64,000 bases of DNA from Sphingomonas sp. PAMC26645. Lineage in GTDB: Bacteria > Pseudomonadota > Alphaproteobacteria > Sphingomonadales > Sphingomonadaceae. Positions within the stretch are counted from its first letter, which is position 1, and each line of letters starts with the position of its first letter. A program made the translations under genes and the position numbers. The stretch lies in NCBI RefSeq assembly GCF_004795835.1, contig NZ_CP039249.1:864501-928500 (forward strand), read 5' to 3'. Under the pieces are notes generated by a model. The model searched no databases, was not told the DNA's origin, and saw nothing but the letters and a program-made list of their open reading frames with translations. Shown piece after piece: positions 1 to 9,145 of this stretch.

Positions 1-2540
1 CCCAAGACCTGAAGCGTCGCGCGGTCGGGACCGAGGATAACATCGTGGCGTCGGACATCGCCGCGTTTCCGGACATGAACCTCGCCGAGGCGCTGCAACG
101 CGTCCCCGGCGTCGCCATCACGCGCGACACCGGCGAAGGACGTCAGATCGCGCTGCGCGGCCTTGGCCCCGATTTCACCCGCACGCAACTCAATGGCATG
201 GAAGTGCTCGGCAACACCGCCTCCGGCATGGACAATCGTGGCAACGTCAGCCGCAGCCGCGGCTTCGATTTCAGCCTGTTCGCCTCCGAGCTCTTCAACC
301 GCGTCAGCGTCCAGAAAAGCTACGCCGCCAACCAGGACGAGGGCGGCATCGCTGGCACGGTGCAACTCTTCACCGCCAAGCCGTTCGACTATGACGGCCA
401 GAAGGTCGTGCTGTCCGCGAAGGCCCAGACCAACGATCAGACCAGCGGCGTCACCCCGCGGCTCGTCGGCCTGTTCTCGCAGCGTCAGGGCGATTTCGGT
501 GCGCTCGTCTCGGTCGCCTATTCGAAGGTTCGCAACAACGAATATGGTTATCGCAACTGGAACTGGGGCAAGGTCACCTACGGCGCCAACAATATCGGCC
601 CAGAGATCGACGCGCCGACGCGGGCGCTGCTGCGCGGCGGCACGATCTTCGCACCTCAGGCGCAATCCCCGTCGACCTGGTACACCGATCGCGAGCGGAT
701 CGGCGTCACCAGCGCGCTGCAATATCATCCCGGCGACAATTTCAAGATCGACGTCGACCTGCTGTACGGACACCTCGCCGACAAGCGCGACGACTGGGCG
801 ATCGCAGCCGGCGGCTACAACGCGCTGACCGGCAACGTCAGCGGCACGCAGGTCATCCGGTCCGCGACGATCCAGGGCAATTCGCTCGTCGCCGCCAGCT
901 ATACCGGCATCGATCAGCGTAGCGAGCATCACCGCGTCGAGAATCAGACCGACTTCTACCAGGCGGTGGCGAATGTGAGCTGGGACGTCGGCGATCGGCT
1001 GAAGTTGACCGCGCTCGGCGGGTACCAGAAGTCGAATTTCGTCCAGCCTACGTTCGACAAGATCTTCCTCCAGGCGCGCAACACCGCATTCAGTTTCGAC
1101 ATGCAGCCGACGATCCCCGTGAACACCTACGGCTTCGACCTCACCAACCCCGCGAACTGGAACGTCCAGCGGCTGGTGACGCAGGAGAACATGATCAAGA
1201 GCGACTATCTCAACGGTCAGCTCCAGGCGGTCTACGACCTCACACCGATCCTGAAGCTGGAGGTCGGCGGCGAGTATAAGCGCTTCACCAACAGCGGATA
1301 TCAGTATCTCACCAACATCTTCTACGGCACCGCAGCGACCAGCGACCGCGCGATACCCGACGCGCTGAAATACGTCATCAACCGCGACAGCCTGCTTCCG
1401 TATATCGGCGGCGACGTTGCCGGGATCTACGCGCTGCTCGGCAACAACCGGGACCTGACCGCCGCCAACCTGACCGCGGGCAGCGACTTTCGCATTCGCG
1501 AAAAGACCTGGGCGGGTTTCACGCAGTTCGATCTCGATACCGATATTGGGTCGATGCGGCTGCGCGGTAATGCTGGCGTCCGCTACTATCATACCGACCT
1601 GGTCTCCAGCGGGTCGCTGGCTACGGCGACCAACGGCGTGACCACGCTTGAGCCGGTGACGGTCGGGACCAGCAACGACGACTGGTTGCCCGCGCTCAAC
1701 GTCGCGCTCGACATCACGCCGAAGCTGATCGCGCGCGCTTCCGCCAGCCGCAACGTCAATCGCCCCGGCCTCCCTCAACTTGCCGCAGCGGGAACGCTGA
1801 CCGTGGCGCCGTTCGGTGGGTCCGTCTCCGTCGGCAACCCCAATCTACAGCCGTTTCGTTCCACCTCGGCGGAGGCGGGGCTCGAATATTACATGGATCG
1901 CAACGGCTTCGCGTCGGTCGGGTTCTTCTGGAAGGACCTCAACAGCTTCATCACGTCGGAGACGTCGCAGGTTCCCTATAGCGCGACGGGCTTCCCGGTC
2001 TCGCTGCTGCTGCCCGGCCAGGACGGTACGACGCCGTACAACTACACGCGCCCGATCAACGGGGACGGCGCCAGCATCAAAGGTATCGAGGCGGCGTTCC
2101 AGCACGATTTCACCTTCCTGCCTGCGCCGTTCGACGGGTTCGGCATCGTCGCGAACGGCACCTGGATCGATGGTGATCAGACCGCGGTCTACAACGGCGT
2201 CGTCAAGAGCATCCCGCTCTACAATCTGTCGAAATGGGCGGCCAACGCGACGCTCTATTACGAGACCGAACGCTTCGGTGCGCGTGTCTCGACCGCGTAT
2301 CGCAGCCGGTATCTGACGGGGGCAGGCGGCAACGCGAATGTCGGCGACGGCATCCGCCCGACCAACAATGTCGATTTCCAGGTCCGCTACAGCCCGGTCA
2401 AGAACCTGCGCTTCGTCGTCGAGGGGATCAACGTCACCAACCGGCCGATCGAGCAGTTCACCGATCTCTCGACCGACCGGACGCTCGTCTACACCCGGAG
2501 CGGCCGCATCTTCACCTTCGGCGTGACGACCAGTTTCTGA
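1..2540 (+). CDS. TonB-dependent receptor, 5' end outside window
   Basis: Outer-membrane active transporter that takes up a large ligand with energy from TonB/ExbBD. The frame is open from the first bases (in-frame codons begin at base 3), so the signal peptide, the TonB box and the start of the plug lie upstream. What is visible begins in the plug domain (segments such as LAEALQRVPGVAITRD and IALRGLGPDFTRTQLNG, then GIAGTVQLFTAKPFD), followed by about 700 residues of beta-barrel ending in an aromatic Phe, as outer-membrane proteins usually do. The ligand cannot be told from sequence. A phosphodiesterase/phosphatase operon lies convergently downstream, but a link to phosphate-ester uptake is only inferred. 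Confidence 0.93.
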   Translation, partial: QDLKRRAVGTEDNIVASDIAAFPDMNLAEALQRVPGVAITRDTGEGRQIALRGLGPDFTRTQLNGMEVLGNTASGMDNRGNVSRSRGFDFSLFASELFNRVSVQKSYAANQDEGGIAGTVQLFTAKPFDYDGQKVVLSAKAQTNDQTSGVTPRLVGLFSQRQGDFGALVSVAYSKVRNNEYGYRNWNWGKVTYGANNIGPEIDAPTRALLRGGTIFAPQAQSPSTWYTDRERIGVTSALQYHPGDNFKIDVDLLYGHLADKRDDWAIAAGGYNALTGNVSGTQVIRSATIQGNSLVAASYTGIDQRSEHHRVENQTDFYQAVANVSWDVGDRLKLTALGGYQKSNFVQPTFDKIFLQARNTAFSFDMQPTIPVNTYGFDLTNPANWNVQRLVTQENMIKSDYLNGQLQAVYDLTPILKLEVGGEYKRFTNSGYQYLTNIFYGTAATSDRAIPDALKYVINRDSLLPYIGGDVAGIYALLGNNRDLTAANLTAGSDFRIREKTWAGFTQFDLDTDIGSMRLRGNAGVRYYHTDLVSSGSLATATNGVTTLEPVTVGTSNDDWLPALNVALDITPKLIARASASRNVNRPGLPQLAAAGTLTVAPFGGSVSVGNPNLQPFRSTSAEAGLEYYMDRNGFASVGFFWKDLNSFITSETSQVPYSATGFPVSLLLPGQDGTTPYNYTRPINGDGASIKGIEAAFQHDFTFLPAPFDGFGIVANGTWIDGDQTAVYNGVVKSIPLYNLSKWAANATLYYETERFGARVSTAYRSRYLTGAGGNANVGDGIRPTNNVDFQVRYSPVKNLRFVVEGINVTNRPIEQFTDLSTDRTLVYTRSGRIFTFGVTTSF

Positions 2541-2547
2541 ACTCCAC

Positions 2548-2571
2548 GTCCGCGCCGGCAACGGCGCGGAC
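2548..2571. terminator. Perfect 10-bp hairpin between convergent genes
   Basis: GTCCGCGCCG at 2548-2557, a GCAA tetraloop, then CGGCGCGGAC at 2562-2571. It begins 8 bases after the receptor stop codon and lies between convergent genes. No T-tract follows on either strand, so classical intrinsic termination is not certain; it may instead stabilise the 3' end of the message. Confidence 0.45.
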
Positions 2572-2612
2572 GGCGTGCTGCCATATTTAGGACAACGGAC
2601 GGTGTGTTGCTG

Positions 2613-3341
2613 CTATGCGGCTTGAGCTTCGGCGGTGCATTGCGCCGCGCTGGGTGCGGAGCTGGCCCCATGCCGAAGTTCCGCCCGTGCCGCGTCCATA
2701 TCGCGCCTGAAGTCCGGCGACGTGTGCAGCATCGCGACCAGCACCGATCCCGCCATATAGCCCGCCTCGACCGCGCTTCGGCTATGCGATCCGCAGATGT
2801 AGCGGCTCTCGCCATATTGGCGTCCGCGGCGCAGGATCTGCGTAGCGCGGTCGGGCATCAGTTCCGCCAGGATCAGCGCGGCGGACCAGCCCGAAGTCGT
2901 GTGCCCCGACGGGTAATCGCCATTGCTTGCGAGATGCTCGGTCTTGGGTTCGCAGATCGGCAGGTCGTCCTTCAGATACGGACGCTTGACGGCAAAGCCA
3001 TCCTTGGCGCGGCCGACGATGCTTTGGTCGCTCATCTGCGCGAAGATGCGGGTGAGGGCAGGGGACGATTTCGCGTCAAGCTTGCGGCCGATCGCGCACG
3101 CGAAAACGGTGAAGCGATCGTCGGTCACGTCGCGCTTCGCCATGTCGCCACGTGGCGTGCCGAGCAGCGCGCGGGTCTCGCGGAAGGTCGCGCGGTCGTC
3201 CAGATCCTGCGGCGATCCGGGCTTGGGCGGCGCAGGAAGAACCTTCATCAGGTCCGGCATCGACCGGTTCCGCAGATAATCCGTCGATGCGGTCGCGCCG
3301 GTGGCCAGCGCCAGCACGGTAATGAGGGCGAGCGTCCGCAT
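2613..3341 (-). CDS. Class A (PhoN-like) acid phosphatase, PAP2 superfamily
   Basis: Predicted secreted non-specific acid phosphatase of 242 residues with a signal peptide (residues 1 to about 18, ending ATGATA). The three PAP2 motifs are visible: K113-x6-RP (to residue 121), PSGH at 144-147, and SR179-180 with His186. The third motif usually reads SRx5HxxxD; here the final Asp is Ala190, so the Asp that orients the catalytic His is missing. The ATG overlaps the restored stop of the upstream phospholipase gene as TGATG, pointing to translational coupling. Periplasmic release of phosphate from esters is the likely role, in the same operon as the phospholipase. Confidence 0.85.
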   Translation of the reverse strand: MRTLALITVLALATGATASTDYLRNRSMPDLMKVLPAPPKPGSPQDLDDRATFRETRALLGTPRGDMAKRDVTDDRFTVFACAIGRKLDAKSSPALTRIFAQMSDQSIVGRAKDGFAVKRPYLKDDLPICEPKTEHLASNGDYPSGHTTSGWSAALILAELMPDRATQILRRGRQYGESRYICGSHSRSAVEAGYMAGSVLVAMLHTSPDFRRDMDAARAELRHGASSAPSAAQCTAEAQAA

Positions 3342-4415
3342 CACTTGGGACCCGTGTCGAGATCGCCGCAACCCTTTGGACGGCGAACCGGATTGCAGCG
3401 AGCGACCACACCACCGGGCAGGGCGACGTGATACCCTCCGGCCAGGCGCGGATCGGGCCAGAGATAATCGGTCGATACAAACTGCGCCCCCCCCCGTCAG
3501 TGCGGTGTCGCGAGGGACGATGTCGTTGGCACGGGCCTCGCGCGTGTTGGCATCGGCACGCGTGCGAACGATGAACCCGGCGGCGACATCGCGGCGGATG
3601 CGATCGGCATCGCGGACCGGGTCGTTGAGCGTCAGATACGCGGCGGCGGGCGACGCTTCGTCGGTGTTGATGAAGAACACCCGCCCTTCGAGCGAGCGCC
3701 GCTTGCCGCGGTACACCGCGACCTTGGCCGGCGGCTCGTCCAGCGCGAACAGGAATTTCCCACGCGAGCGTTCCAGCAACGGCCAGTTGTCCGCCAGCAC
3801 CGCCTCCCGGAGCGTGGGATAGCTGCCCTGCACGTCGTCGGGCACGATCAGCTTGCCGAGTGCCATCACGGAGCGGATCTCAGCATCGAGCGCGTCATAC
3901 GCCGCCGCGTCGAACGGCAACGCATCGATCCCGCCACGCGCCGCGTTCTGCTCGTCCTTGGCGTTGAACATCAGCAGGATCGGCACATGCCGCGGATGCT
4001 TTGCCGACCAGTCGCGGATGATCGTCAGGCATTCGGTCAGCAGGATGCAGCTCGAGGCGTTGTCGATGCCGGGGATGTGGAGCACCTTGAAGCCCGGCCG
4101 CTTGAGCTTCGGATCGTCCGACCCTCGCGCGTAGTGCCCGCCCTGCGGATCGTAGTTCACATCGATCTCGAGTTGCCGAGCACCGGCGTCGAGCTGCTCG
4201 GTCAAGTTCCGATGCGAGTAGTCGAGCGCATCCGCCATCGCCGGATCGACCGCACGCACCTTCGCCATCGTCGCGGCGGGCATTGGCTGCTTGTAGCTGT
4301 TGTGCGTGCCGATCACCCCCACGTCGTTGATCCGCAGCGGCGGCGACGTTTCGCGTGCTGCTGCAGCCTGAGTAAGAAGACCAAGCGTCAGGCCAGCCAC
4401 GATCGATCGCTTCAC
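3341..4415 (-). pseudogene. Ca2+-dependent PI-PLC-like phosphodiesterase, frameshifted
   Basis: Secreted phospholipase C-like protein of the PI-PLC-C1 type. It has a signal peptide (residues 1-20), GTHNSYKQP with His38, and QLEIDVNYD with Glu83/Asp85, typical of the catalytic TIM barrel. The frame breaks at about codon 307, in a run of nine C on the + strand (3487-3495). As written, translation runs on in the wrong frame into the acid phosphatase. Removing one base gives AQFVSTDYLWPDPRL and a C-terminus ending in GDLDTGPK, with a stop overlapping the next start as TGATG. The restored length is about 357 residues. Either a sequencing error or a slippery tract is possible. Confidence 0.82.
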
Positions 4416-4429
4416 AGATACTCTCCCGA

Positions 4430-5425
4430 TCAGAATTTAAACAACACCGAACCCTGCACCGCGCGGCCGAAGATCGGTCGCGCCAGGATCACCGCACCGT
4501 CCGCCGCCCCCGGCACGAGCTGCTGCCCGCCGCCCTGGCCCAGTCCGAGCGCGTTCGACAAATTGGTGCCCTTGACCTGCACGGTGACGTTCTGCGTCAC
4601 GTCCAGCTCCGCGCTGGCATTGAACACCGAGAACGCCGGCAGCTTCACGAGGTTGGAGTCGTCGTTGAACTTGTCCCCCTCATACCGCCATTCGCCCAGC
4701 ACGCGCAGGCGGCCACCGATCAGCGATACGCGCGGCCGGATGCTCGCCATCACCTTGGGCATGCTCGACGGCCGATTGCCGTCGAACGAGGTGGTGACGG
4801 GCGCCCCGGCGACGATGGTGTTGTAGGTATAGTTCTTGAACTTCGGATCCTGGTACGTCGCGGTCGCCGAGACGTCGAACCAGGGCACCGGCTTCAGGTT
4901 CGCCTCCAGCTCGACCCCAGTCGTGCTGACGTCGCCATAGTTGATCTCCTGGACGATCCGGAGCGTCGCCGGGTCGATATACGTGTTGGTGAACTGCACG
5001 TCCTTGAACGAATTGTAGAACAGCGTGGCGTAGAGGCTGCCCCAGGGCTTCTGGAACTTCACGCCCGCCTCGGCCTGTTCGATCGACTGGCTGCGGATGC
5101 CCGTCGGCAGCACGTTGTCGCGGTACTGGCCGATCTGCGGCAACCGGTAGGTGCTGGTGTAGCGGCCGAAGATGCCGGCTTCGGGCATGAACTGCCAGTT
5201 GGCGCCGATCGTGTAGCTGTGGTCGCTGAACTTCGGGTCGAAGCGGTTGAAAACGTCCGAGCCGTAGAGGACGTTGTCGTCGGCCAGCGTATCGGGATTG
5301 CCGAGATTGGAGCTCTTCACGCCTTCCGTTGCGCGATGGGCGATCATGCGGGCGAACACCCTGCTCAAGGCACCTGCAAAATCGGCCACAGGGTCGTGAT
5401 TCTTGGTCTGCGCAATGGGTGGCAT
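4430..5425 (-). pseudogene. TonB-dependent receptor remnant, C-terminal barrel only
   Basis: The frame encodes 331 residues. From about residue 40 on it is clearly the last third of a TonB-dependent receptor barrel (DHSYTIGANWQFMPEAGIFG, STTGVELEANLKPVPWFDV) ending with VLFKF. Signal peptide, TonB box, plug and the first strands are absent, so no working transporter can be made. The first roughly 35 residues do not look like receptor and may come from another gene joined by deletion. The ATG overlaps the stop of the amidohydrolase as TGATG, so it could still be translated. It lies 14 bases upstream of the phospholipase, consistent with an ancestral receptor-phospholipase-phosphatase operon. 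Confidence 0.8.
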
Positions 5426-6435
5426 CAGGAACGTAATGCAGATGCATAGCCGGTCAACCGGAGCCAGTTGCCATGCGCGAACGCCGCCTTGTCAGCATCG
5501 TTCAGACCGCAGCCTGCAAGGAAGCGACGTGCGTCGCCGCCTTCGCGGTATTGGTAAGGATAGTCTGTCGAGAACAGCAGCCGGTCCGGGCCGACGACCG
5601 CCATCGCTCGCTCCAGATAGTGGGGCAGGAACATGCCACTGGCGGTCACGTACAGGTTGTGGCGCAGATAGTGCGCGATTGGGTTGGACAGGTCCGCGAC
5701 GCGGTCCATGACCGCCAGGCGTTCCGCGTAGAAGAGAACTAGTTCGCCCCAATGGCCGAGGATCACCTGGAGATTCGGCAAGCGATCGAATGTGCCCGCC
5801 AGGACGAGGCGTAGGAACTGGATGCCGGCGTCATAGTGCCAGCCCAGTCCCACGGTCGCGAACGCGGCGTCCACGATCGGCGAGAAGCCGGCGTAATAGG
5901 CTTCTCGTACCGGCGCTGGTGGTGTGCGGGGGTGCAGCAGCACGGGCACGCCCAGTGCTGCTGCACAATCGAGAACGGGCGCGAATGCCTGGTCGTCGAG
6001 GTGGCGCATGCCAACCCGGCCGCACAACATCGTGCCCTTGAAGCCTAGCGTCGAAACGCAGCGCTCGAGCTCGATCGCGGCTTCGTCAGGCATGGACACC
6101 GGCAGGGTCGCCATCGCCTGGAACCTGGTCGGGTGCCGTGCGACCGCCTCCGCCAAGGCGTCGTTGGTGCGCCGTGCCAGCTCCACGCTTTCCGAGCCGA
6201 GATCGTGCAGCGCGGGGGTGGTCAACGACAGCACCTGAACGTCGAGGCCGGTTTCGTCCATCAGCGCGAGCCTTTCGTCTGCGAGGTCGACGAGGCGCCG
6301 TCCGAACGCGCCTTGATGGTAGGCGACGCTCGGATCGGCCGCTTCCAGCCCGATCGCATGCCATGCGTGTTCGATCGCCGGCGTCAGGAAGTGTTCCTCG
6401 ATGCCGATCAGCTTCGTTGCTGGCTCGGTCACCAT
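5425..6435 (-). CDS. Amidohydrolase-2 family protein (ACMSD/gamma-resorcylate decarboxylase-like)
   Basis: A 336-residue metal-dependent TIM-barrel enzyme. The N-terminus reads GIEEHF, the E-x-H variant seen in non-oxidative aromatic-acid decarboxylases, and is followed by LLHPRTP, ILGHWGE and LFSTDYPYQ, which supply the further His and Asp ligands. The fold and length fit 2-amino-3-carboxymuconate semialdehyde or resorcylate decarboxylase relatives, but substrate and reaction (decarboxylation or hydrolysis) cannot be fixed. It is second in an operon with the SDR: the SDR stop at 6429-6431 overlaps this start at 6435. A GTG at 6432 is an alternative start. Confidence 0.85.
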   Translation of the reverse strand: MVTEPATKLIGIEEHFLTPAIEHAWHAIGLEAADPSVAYHQGAFGRRLVDLADERLALMDETGLDVQVLSLTTPALHDLGSESVELARRTNDALAEAVARHPTRFQAMATLPVSMPDEAAIELERCVSTLGFKGTMLCGRVGMRHLDDQAFAPVLDCAAALGVPVLLHPRTPPAPVREAYYAGFSPIVDAAFATVGLGWHYDAGIQFLRLVLAGTFDRLPNLQVILGHWGELVLFYAERLAVMDRVADLSNPIAHYLRHNLYVTASGMFLPHYLERAMAVVGPDRLLFSTDYPYQYREGGDARRFLAGCGLNDADKAAFAHGNWLRLTGYASALRS

Positions 6436-7136
6436 GGGACCGTGTTCCCGTCGCGATCGAGGAAGGCGAGACCCGGCTTGCCCTGACGGCCGAGCAGCAC
6501 GTCCACGATCAGGGGCACGCTATCGTCTACACCGAACGGCGCCTTTGGTCCTCCGAGCCGGGTTCGTATCCAGCCGGGTGCCATCAGCACCAGTGCGCGG
6601 CGATCCTCTGCATGTCGCGCCGCGTAGCTCCGTACGAGTTGATTGAGCGCCGCCTTGCTGCTGCGATAGACCTCGTGAAGGCCGTTGGTGTTGTTGGTGA
6701 TGCTGCCCTGGCCCGAGGACATGACCCCGATCAGCCCGTCGGCTGCGACCAGATTCCGGCAGGCTTCGATCACGCGCATGGGACCGAGCGCATTCGTCAC
6801 GAGCACGCGCGCATATTCCTCGGTCGCGATTTCGCCAGCGATTTCGTCCTTCATGTTCGCAGTGCCGGCGTTGACGAACAGCAGGTCGAACACCCTGTTG
6901 GCGAGACGGTCGCGCAGCATGGCGATCTGTTGCGGTTGCGCGATATCGACGGTCTCGATCTCGATACGATCGGGATGCGCCTCGGCCAGATCGTGCAGTT
7001 CGGTTCGGGCGCCCGCGCGCACGGTGCCGACGACATGCCATCCGCGCTTCGCGAACTCACCGGCCAAACCGAGACCCAGGCCGCGCGATGCGCCGATCAG
7101 CAGGATTGTGCCGGGATTGGAGGTGTCTTGGGTCAT
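6429..7136 (-). CDS. SDR family NAD(P)-dependent oxidoreductase
   Basis: Short-chain dehydrogenase of 235 residues with the cofactor motif GASRGLGLGL, NAG in the central strand, an active-site Ser region (MSSGQGS) and the catalytic YRSSK. The start at 7136 is preferred to an in-frame ATG nine codons upstream because GGAG lies about 8 bases before it. It is first in an operon with the amidohydrolase and is divergent from a LysR-type gene 128 bases away, which probably controls it. The substrate is unknown; an aromatic or cyclic alcohol/ketone would fit the neighbour. Confidence 0.88.
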   Translation of the reverse strand: MTQDTSNPGTILLIGASRGLGLGLAGEFAKRGWHVVGTVRAGARTELHDLAEAHPDRIEIETVDIAQPQQIAMLRDRLANRVFDLLFVNAGTANMKDEIAGEIATEEYARVLVTNALGPMRVIEACRNLVAADGLIGVMSSGQGSITNNTNGLHEVYRSSKAALNQLVRSYAARHAEDRRALVLMAPGWIRTRLGGPKAPFGVDDSVPLIVDVLLGRQGKPGLAFLDRDGNTVPW

Positions 7137-7264
7137 GGGATGCTCCGAAGTATGTCGGGGCAATATCTACTCAGCCGCGATCAATGCGCCAGACGCAGCG
7201 GATGCACAGTATCATTGCACCAGACGCCTATCGTGTTGCAGCTGGATCGAGCATGGTCGCGGCT

Positions 7265-8179
7265 ATGACCGACCTCGATTTGAACCTGCTTGATGCACTC
7301 GACGCACTTCTGTCCGAGGGGAGCGTGACCGGGGCCGCGCGAAAGCTGGGACTAAGCCCGTCGGCGATGAGCCGGACCTTGACGCGGCTTCGCAACGCTA
7401 CTGGCGATCCGCTCCTCGTCAGAGCAGGGCGTGGTCTGGTGCCGACGCCGCGGGCGATCGAGTTGCGCGATGTCGTTCATGCACTCGTGCGTGACGTTCG
7501 CACAGTCCTCAAGCCGCCAACTGGCGAGATCGACATGGCGGAGCTCGACCGCGTCTTCACAATCCGCGCGAGTGAAGGTTTCGTCGAGATGTTCTGCGGT
7601 CCGTTGGTGGCCGGCATCGCATCGGCGGCGCCCCGTGTCCGCCTGCGCTTCGCGCCCAAGCCTGATAAGAACGCCGAGCCGCTACGCGCGGGGGAGATCG
7701 ACCTCGAAATCGGCGTACTTGGTGTTTCCGCGCCCGAAATGCGCACGCGCCTCATCTTCCGCGACCGGTTTGTCGGGGCGGCGAGAACGGGGCATCCGCT
7801 GCTTTCGGGCGCGATCACGCCTGAGCGCTACGCAGCCTGCCGGCATGTCGCCGCGTCCCGCCGTGGCGCGTTCACCGGCCCGGTCGATGCCGCGCTGGCC
7901 GACCTGGGGCTGAGCCGCGATACGATGGTCGTCGTGCCGGGCTTCTCCGACGCCTTGCGGATCGCCAGGCAGTCGGACCTGATCGCGCTCGTGCCCGGTT
8001 TGGGTTTTCGTCGCAAAGCACCGGGTGCGGAGGGAATTTGCACGTTCCCGCTTCCCGTTCCTACCCCCGAGATTGCCGTGTCGGCGATCTGGCATCCACG
8101 GATGGACGCCGATCCCGCTCACCGGTGGCTGCGAGAGACCGTGATCGGGATTTGCCAAAAGATGGTGCCGGACAGCTGA
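7265..8179 (+). CDS. LysR-family transcriptional regulator
   Basis: A 304-residue LysR-type regulator. The N-terminal winged helix-turn-helix (residues about 5-62: LDALLSEGSVTGAARKLG, SPSAMSRTLTRLR) is followed by a periplasmic-binding-like effector domain. It is divergent from the SDR-amidohydrolase operon, the usual arrangement for a LysR activator and its target, so the effector is probably a substrate of that operon. An in-frame ATG at 7253 with GGA about 10 bases upstream is an alternative start. The 3' end is convergent with the next SDR gene, leaving 68 bases between them. Confidence 0.9.
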   Translation: MTDLDLNLLDALDALLSEGSVTGAARKLGLSPSAMSRTLTRLRNATGDPLLVRAGRGLVPTPRAIELRDVVHALVRDVRTVLKPPTGEIDMAELDRVFTIRASEGFVEMFCGPLVAGIASAAPRVRLRFAPKPDKNAEPLRAGEIDLEIGVLGVSAPEMRTRLIFRDRFVGAARTGHPLLSGAITPERYAACRHVAASRRGAFTGPVDAALADLGLSRDTMVVVPGFSDALRIARQSDLIALVPGLGFRRKAPGAEGICTFPLPVPTPEIAVSAIWHPRMDADPAHRWLRETVIGICQKMVPDS

Positions 8180-8247
8180 GGCGGGTGGCTCTGCCGAAGT
8201 TCCATCCTCAAGCAGCGACACCGGCTAACCCACCGGCGCTCAGGCGG

Positions 8248-9096
8248 TCACGATGCGAAGCTGGTCGAACGGGAGAGCGCATCCCATGCGGCGATCTCGG
8301 CCTTCATCGCGTCGAGCTTCTGATGGACCACGCCCAGCGCGTCCTCGCCTAGGAACAAGCGTACCGGTGGGGTCTCGGCATCGACTATCGCGAGCAAAGC
8401 CTGTGCGGCCTTGGCCGGATCGCCGGGTTGATTGCCGCTCTTGGCCTGGCGGGCTGCACGGATCGGATCCATCACGGCGTCGTAGTCGGGAATACTGCGC
8501 GGGGTGCGATCCATCGAGCGTCCTGCCCAATCCGTCCGGAACTGGCCGGGTGCCAAGGCCGTCACCCGAATGCCGAAATCCGCCACCTCCTTGCCGAGCG
8601 CCTCGGAGATGCCTTCCAACGCGAACTTGCTACCGCAGTAGAAGCTGATCCCCGGCATCGTGATAAAGCCACCCATCGAGGTCACGTTGACGATGTGGCC
8701 GCTACGACGCTTGCGCATGCCGGGAAGCACGGCGTTCATCATCGCCACCGGCCCATACACATTGGCCGCAAATTGACGCTGAAGATCGTCCATCGACGAT
8801 TCCTCCAACGCACCTTCGTGACCGTATCCGGCATTGTTCACCAACACCTCGACCGCACCGGCGTGCCGCTCCGCTTCGGCCACGGCGGCTGGAATCGCTG
8901 CGAAGTCGGTCACGTCGAGGATCAGGGGATATGCACGGCCCGCTGCTGCGAGCGCGGCGAACGTATCGGCGTCGCCCTCGTTCCGCACAGTGCCGATCAC
9001 GCGGTGGCCGGCGCCCAACGCACCCTCGGCAAACGCGCGGCCGAGGCCGGAACTCACGCCGGTGATGAGGAAAGTCTTGGCGGTGATGGTTGCCAC
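8248..9096 (-). CDS. SDR family oxidoreductase
   Basis: Classical SDR of 282 residues with TGVSSGLG at the N-terminus, NNAGYG, the catalytic Ser in VTSMGG, and YCGSK as the YxxxK pair. The C-terminal extension with PGQFRTDW fits the large group of uncharacterised oxidoreductases often paired with TetR or LysR regulators. It is divergent from a TetR-type gene with only 49 bases between start codons; that gap holds a perfect 14-bp palindrome, so TetR repression of this gene and of itself is likely. The substrate cannot be assigned. Confidence 0.9.
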   Translation of the reverse strand: MATITAKTFLITGVSSGLGRAFAEGALGAGHRVIGTVRNEGDADTFAALAAAGRAYPLILDVTDFAAIPAAVAEAERHAGAVEVLVNNAGYGHEGALEESSMDDLQRQFAANVYGPVAMMNAVLPGMRKRRSGHIVNVTSMGGFITMPGISFYCGSKFALEGISEALGKEVADFGIRVTALAPGQFRTDWAGRSMDRTPRSIPDYDAVMDPIRAARQAKSGNQPGDPAKAAQALLAIVDAETPPVRLFLGEDALGVVHQKLDAMKAEIAAWDALSRSTSFAS

Positions 9097-9122
9097 GGGC
9101 TAACTCCAAAATACTAGGTTTG

Positions 9123-9136
9123 TATATCATGATATA
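9123..9136. promoter_or_regulatory. Perfect 14-bp palindrome, probable TetR operator
   Basis: TATATCATGATATA at 9123-9136 is its own reverse complement. It sits in the middle of the 49-base gap between the divergent SDR and TetR-family genes, 9 bases before the regulator's ATG, where a bound dimer would block both promoters. This AT-rich stretch stands out in GC-rich surroundings. Confidence 0.6.
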
Positions 9137-9145
9137 GATAGCGAT

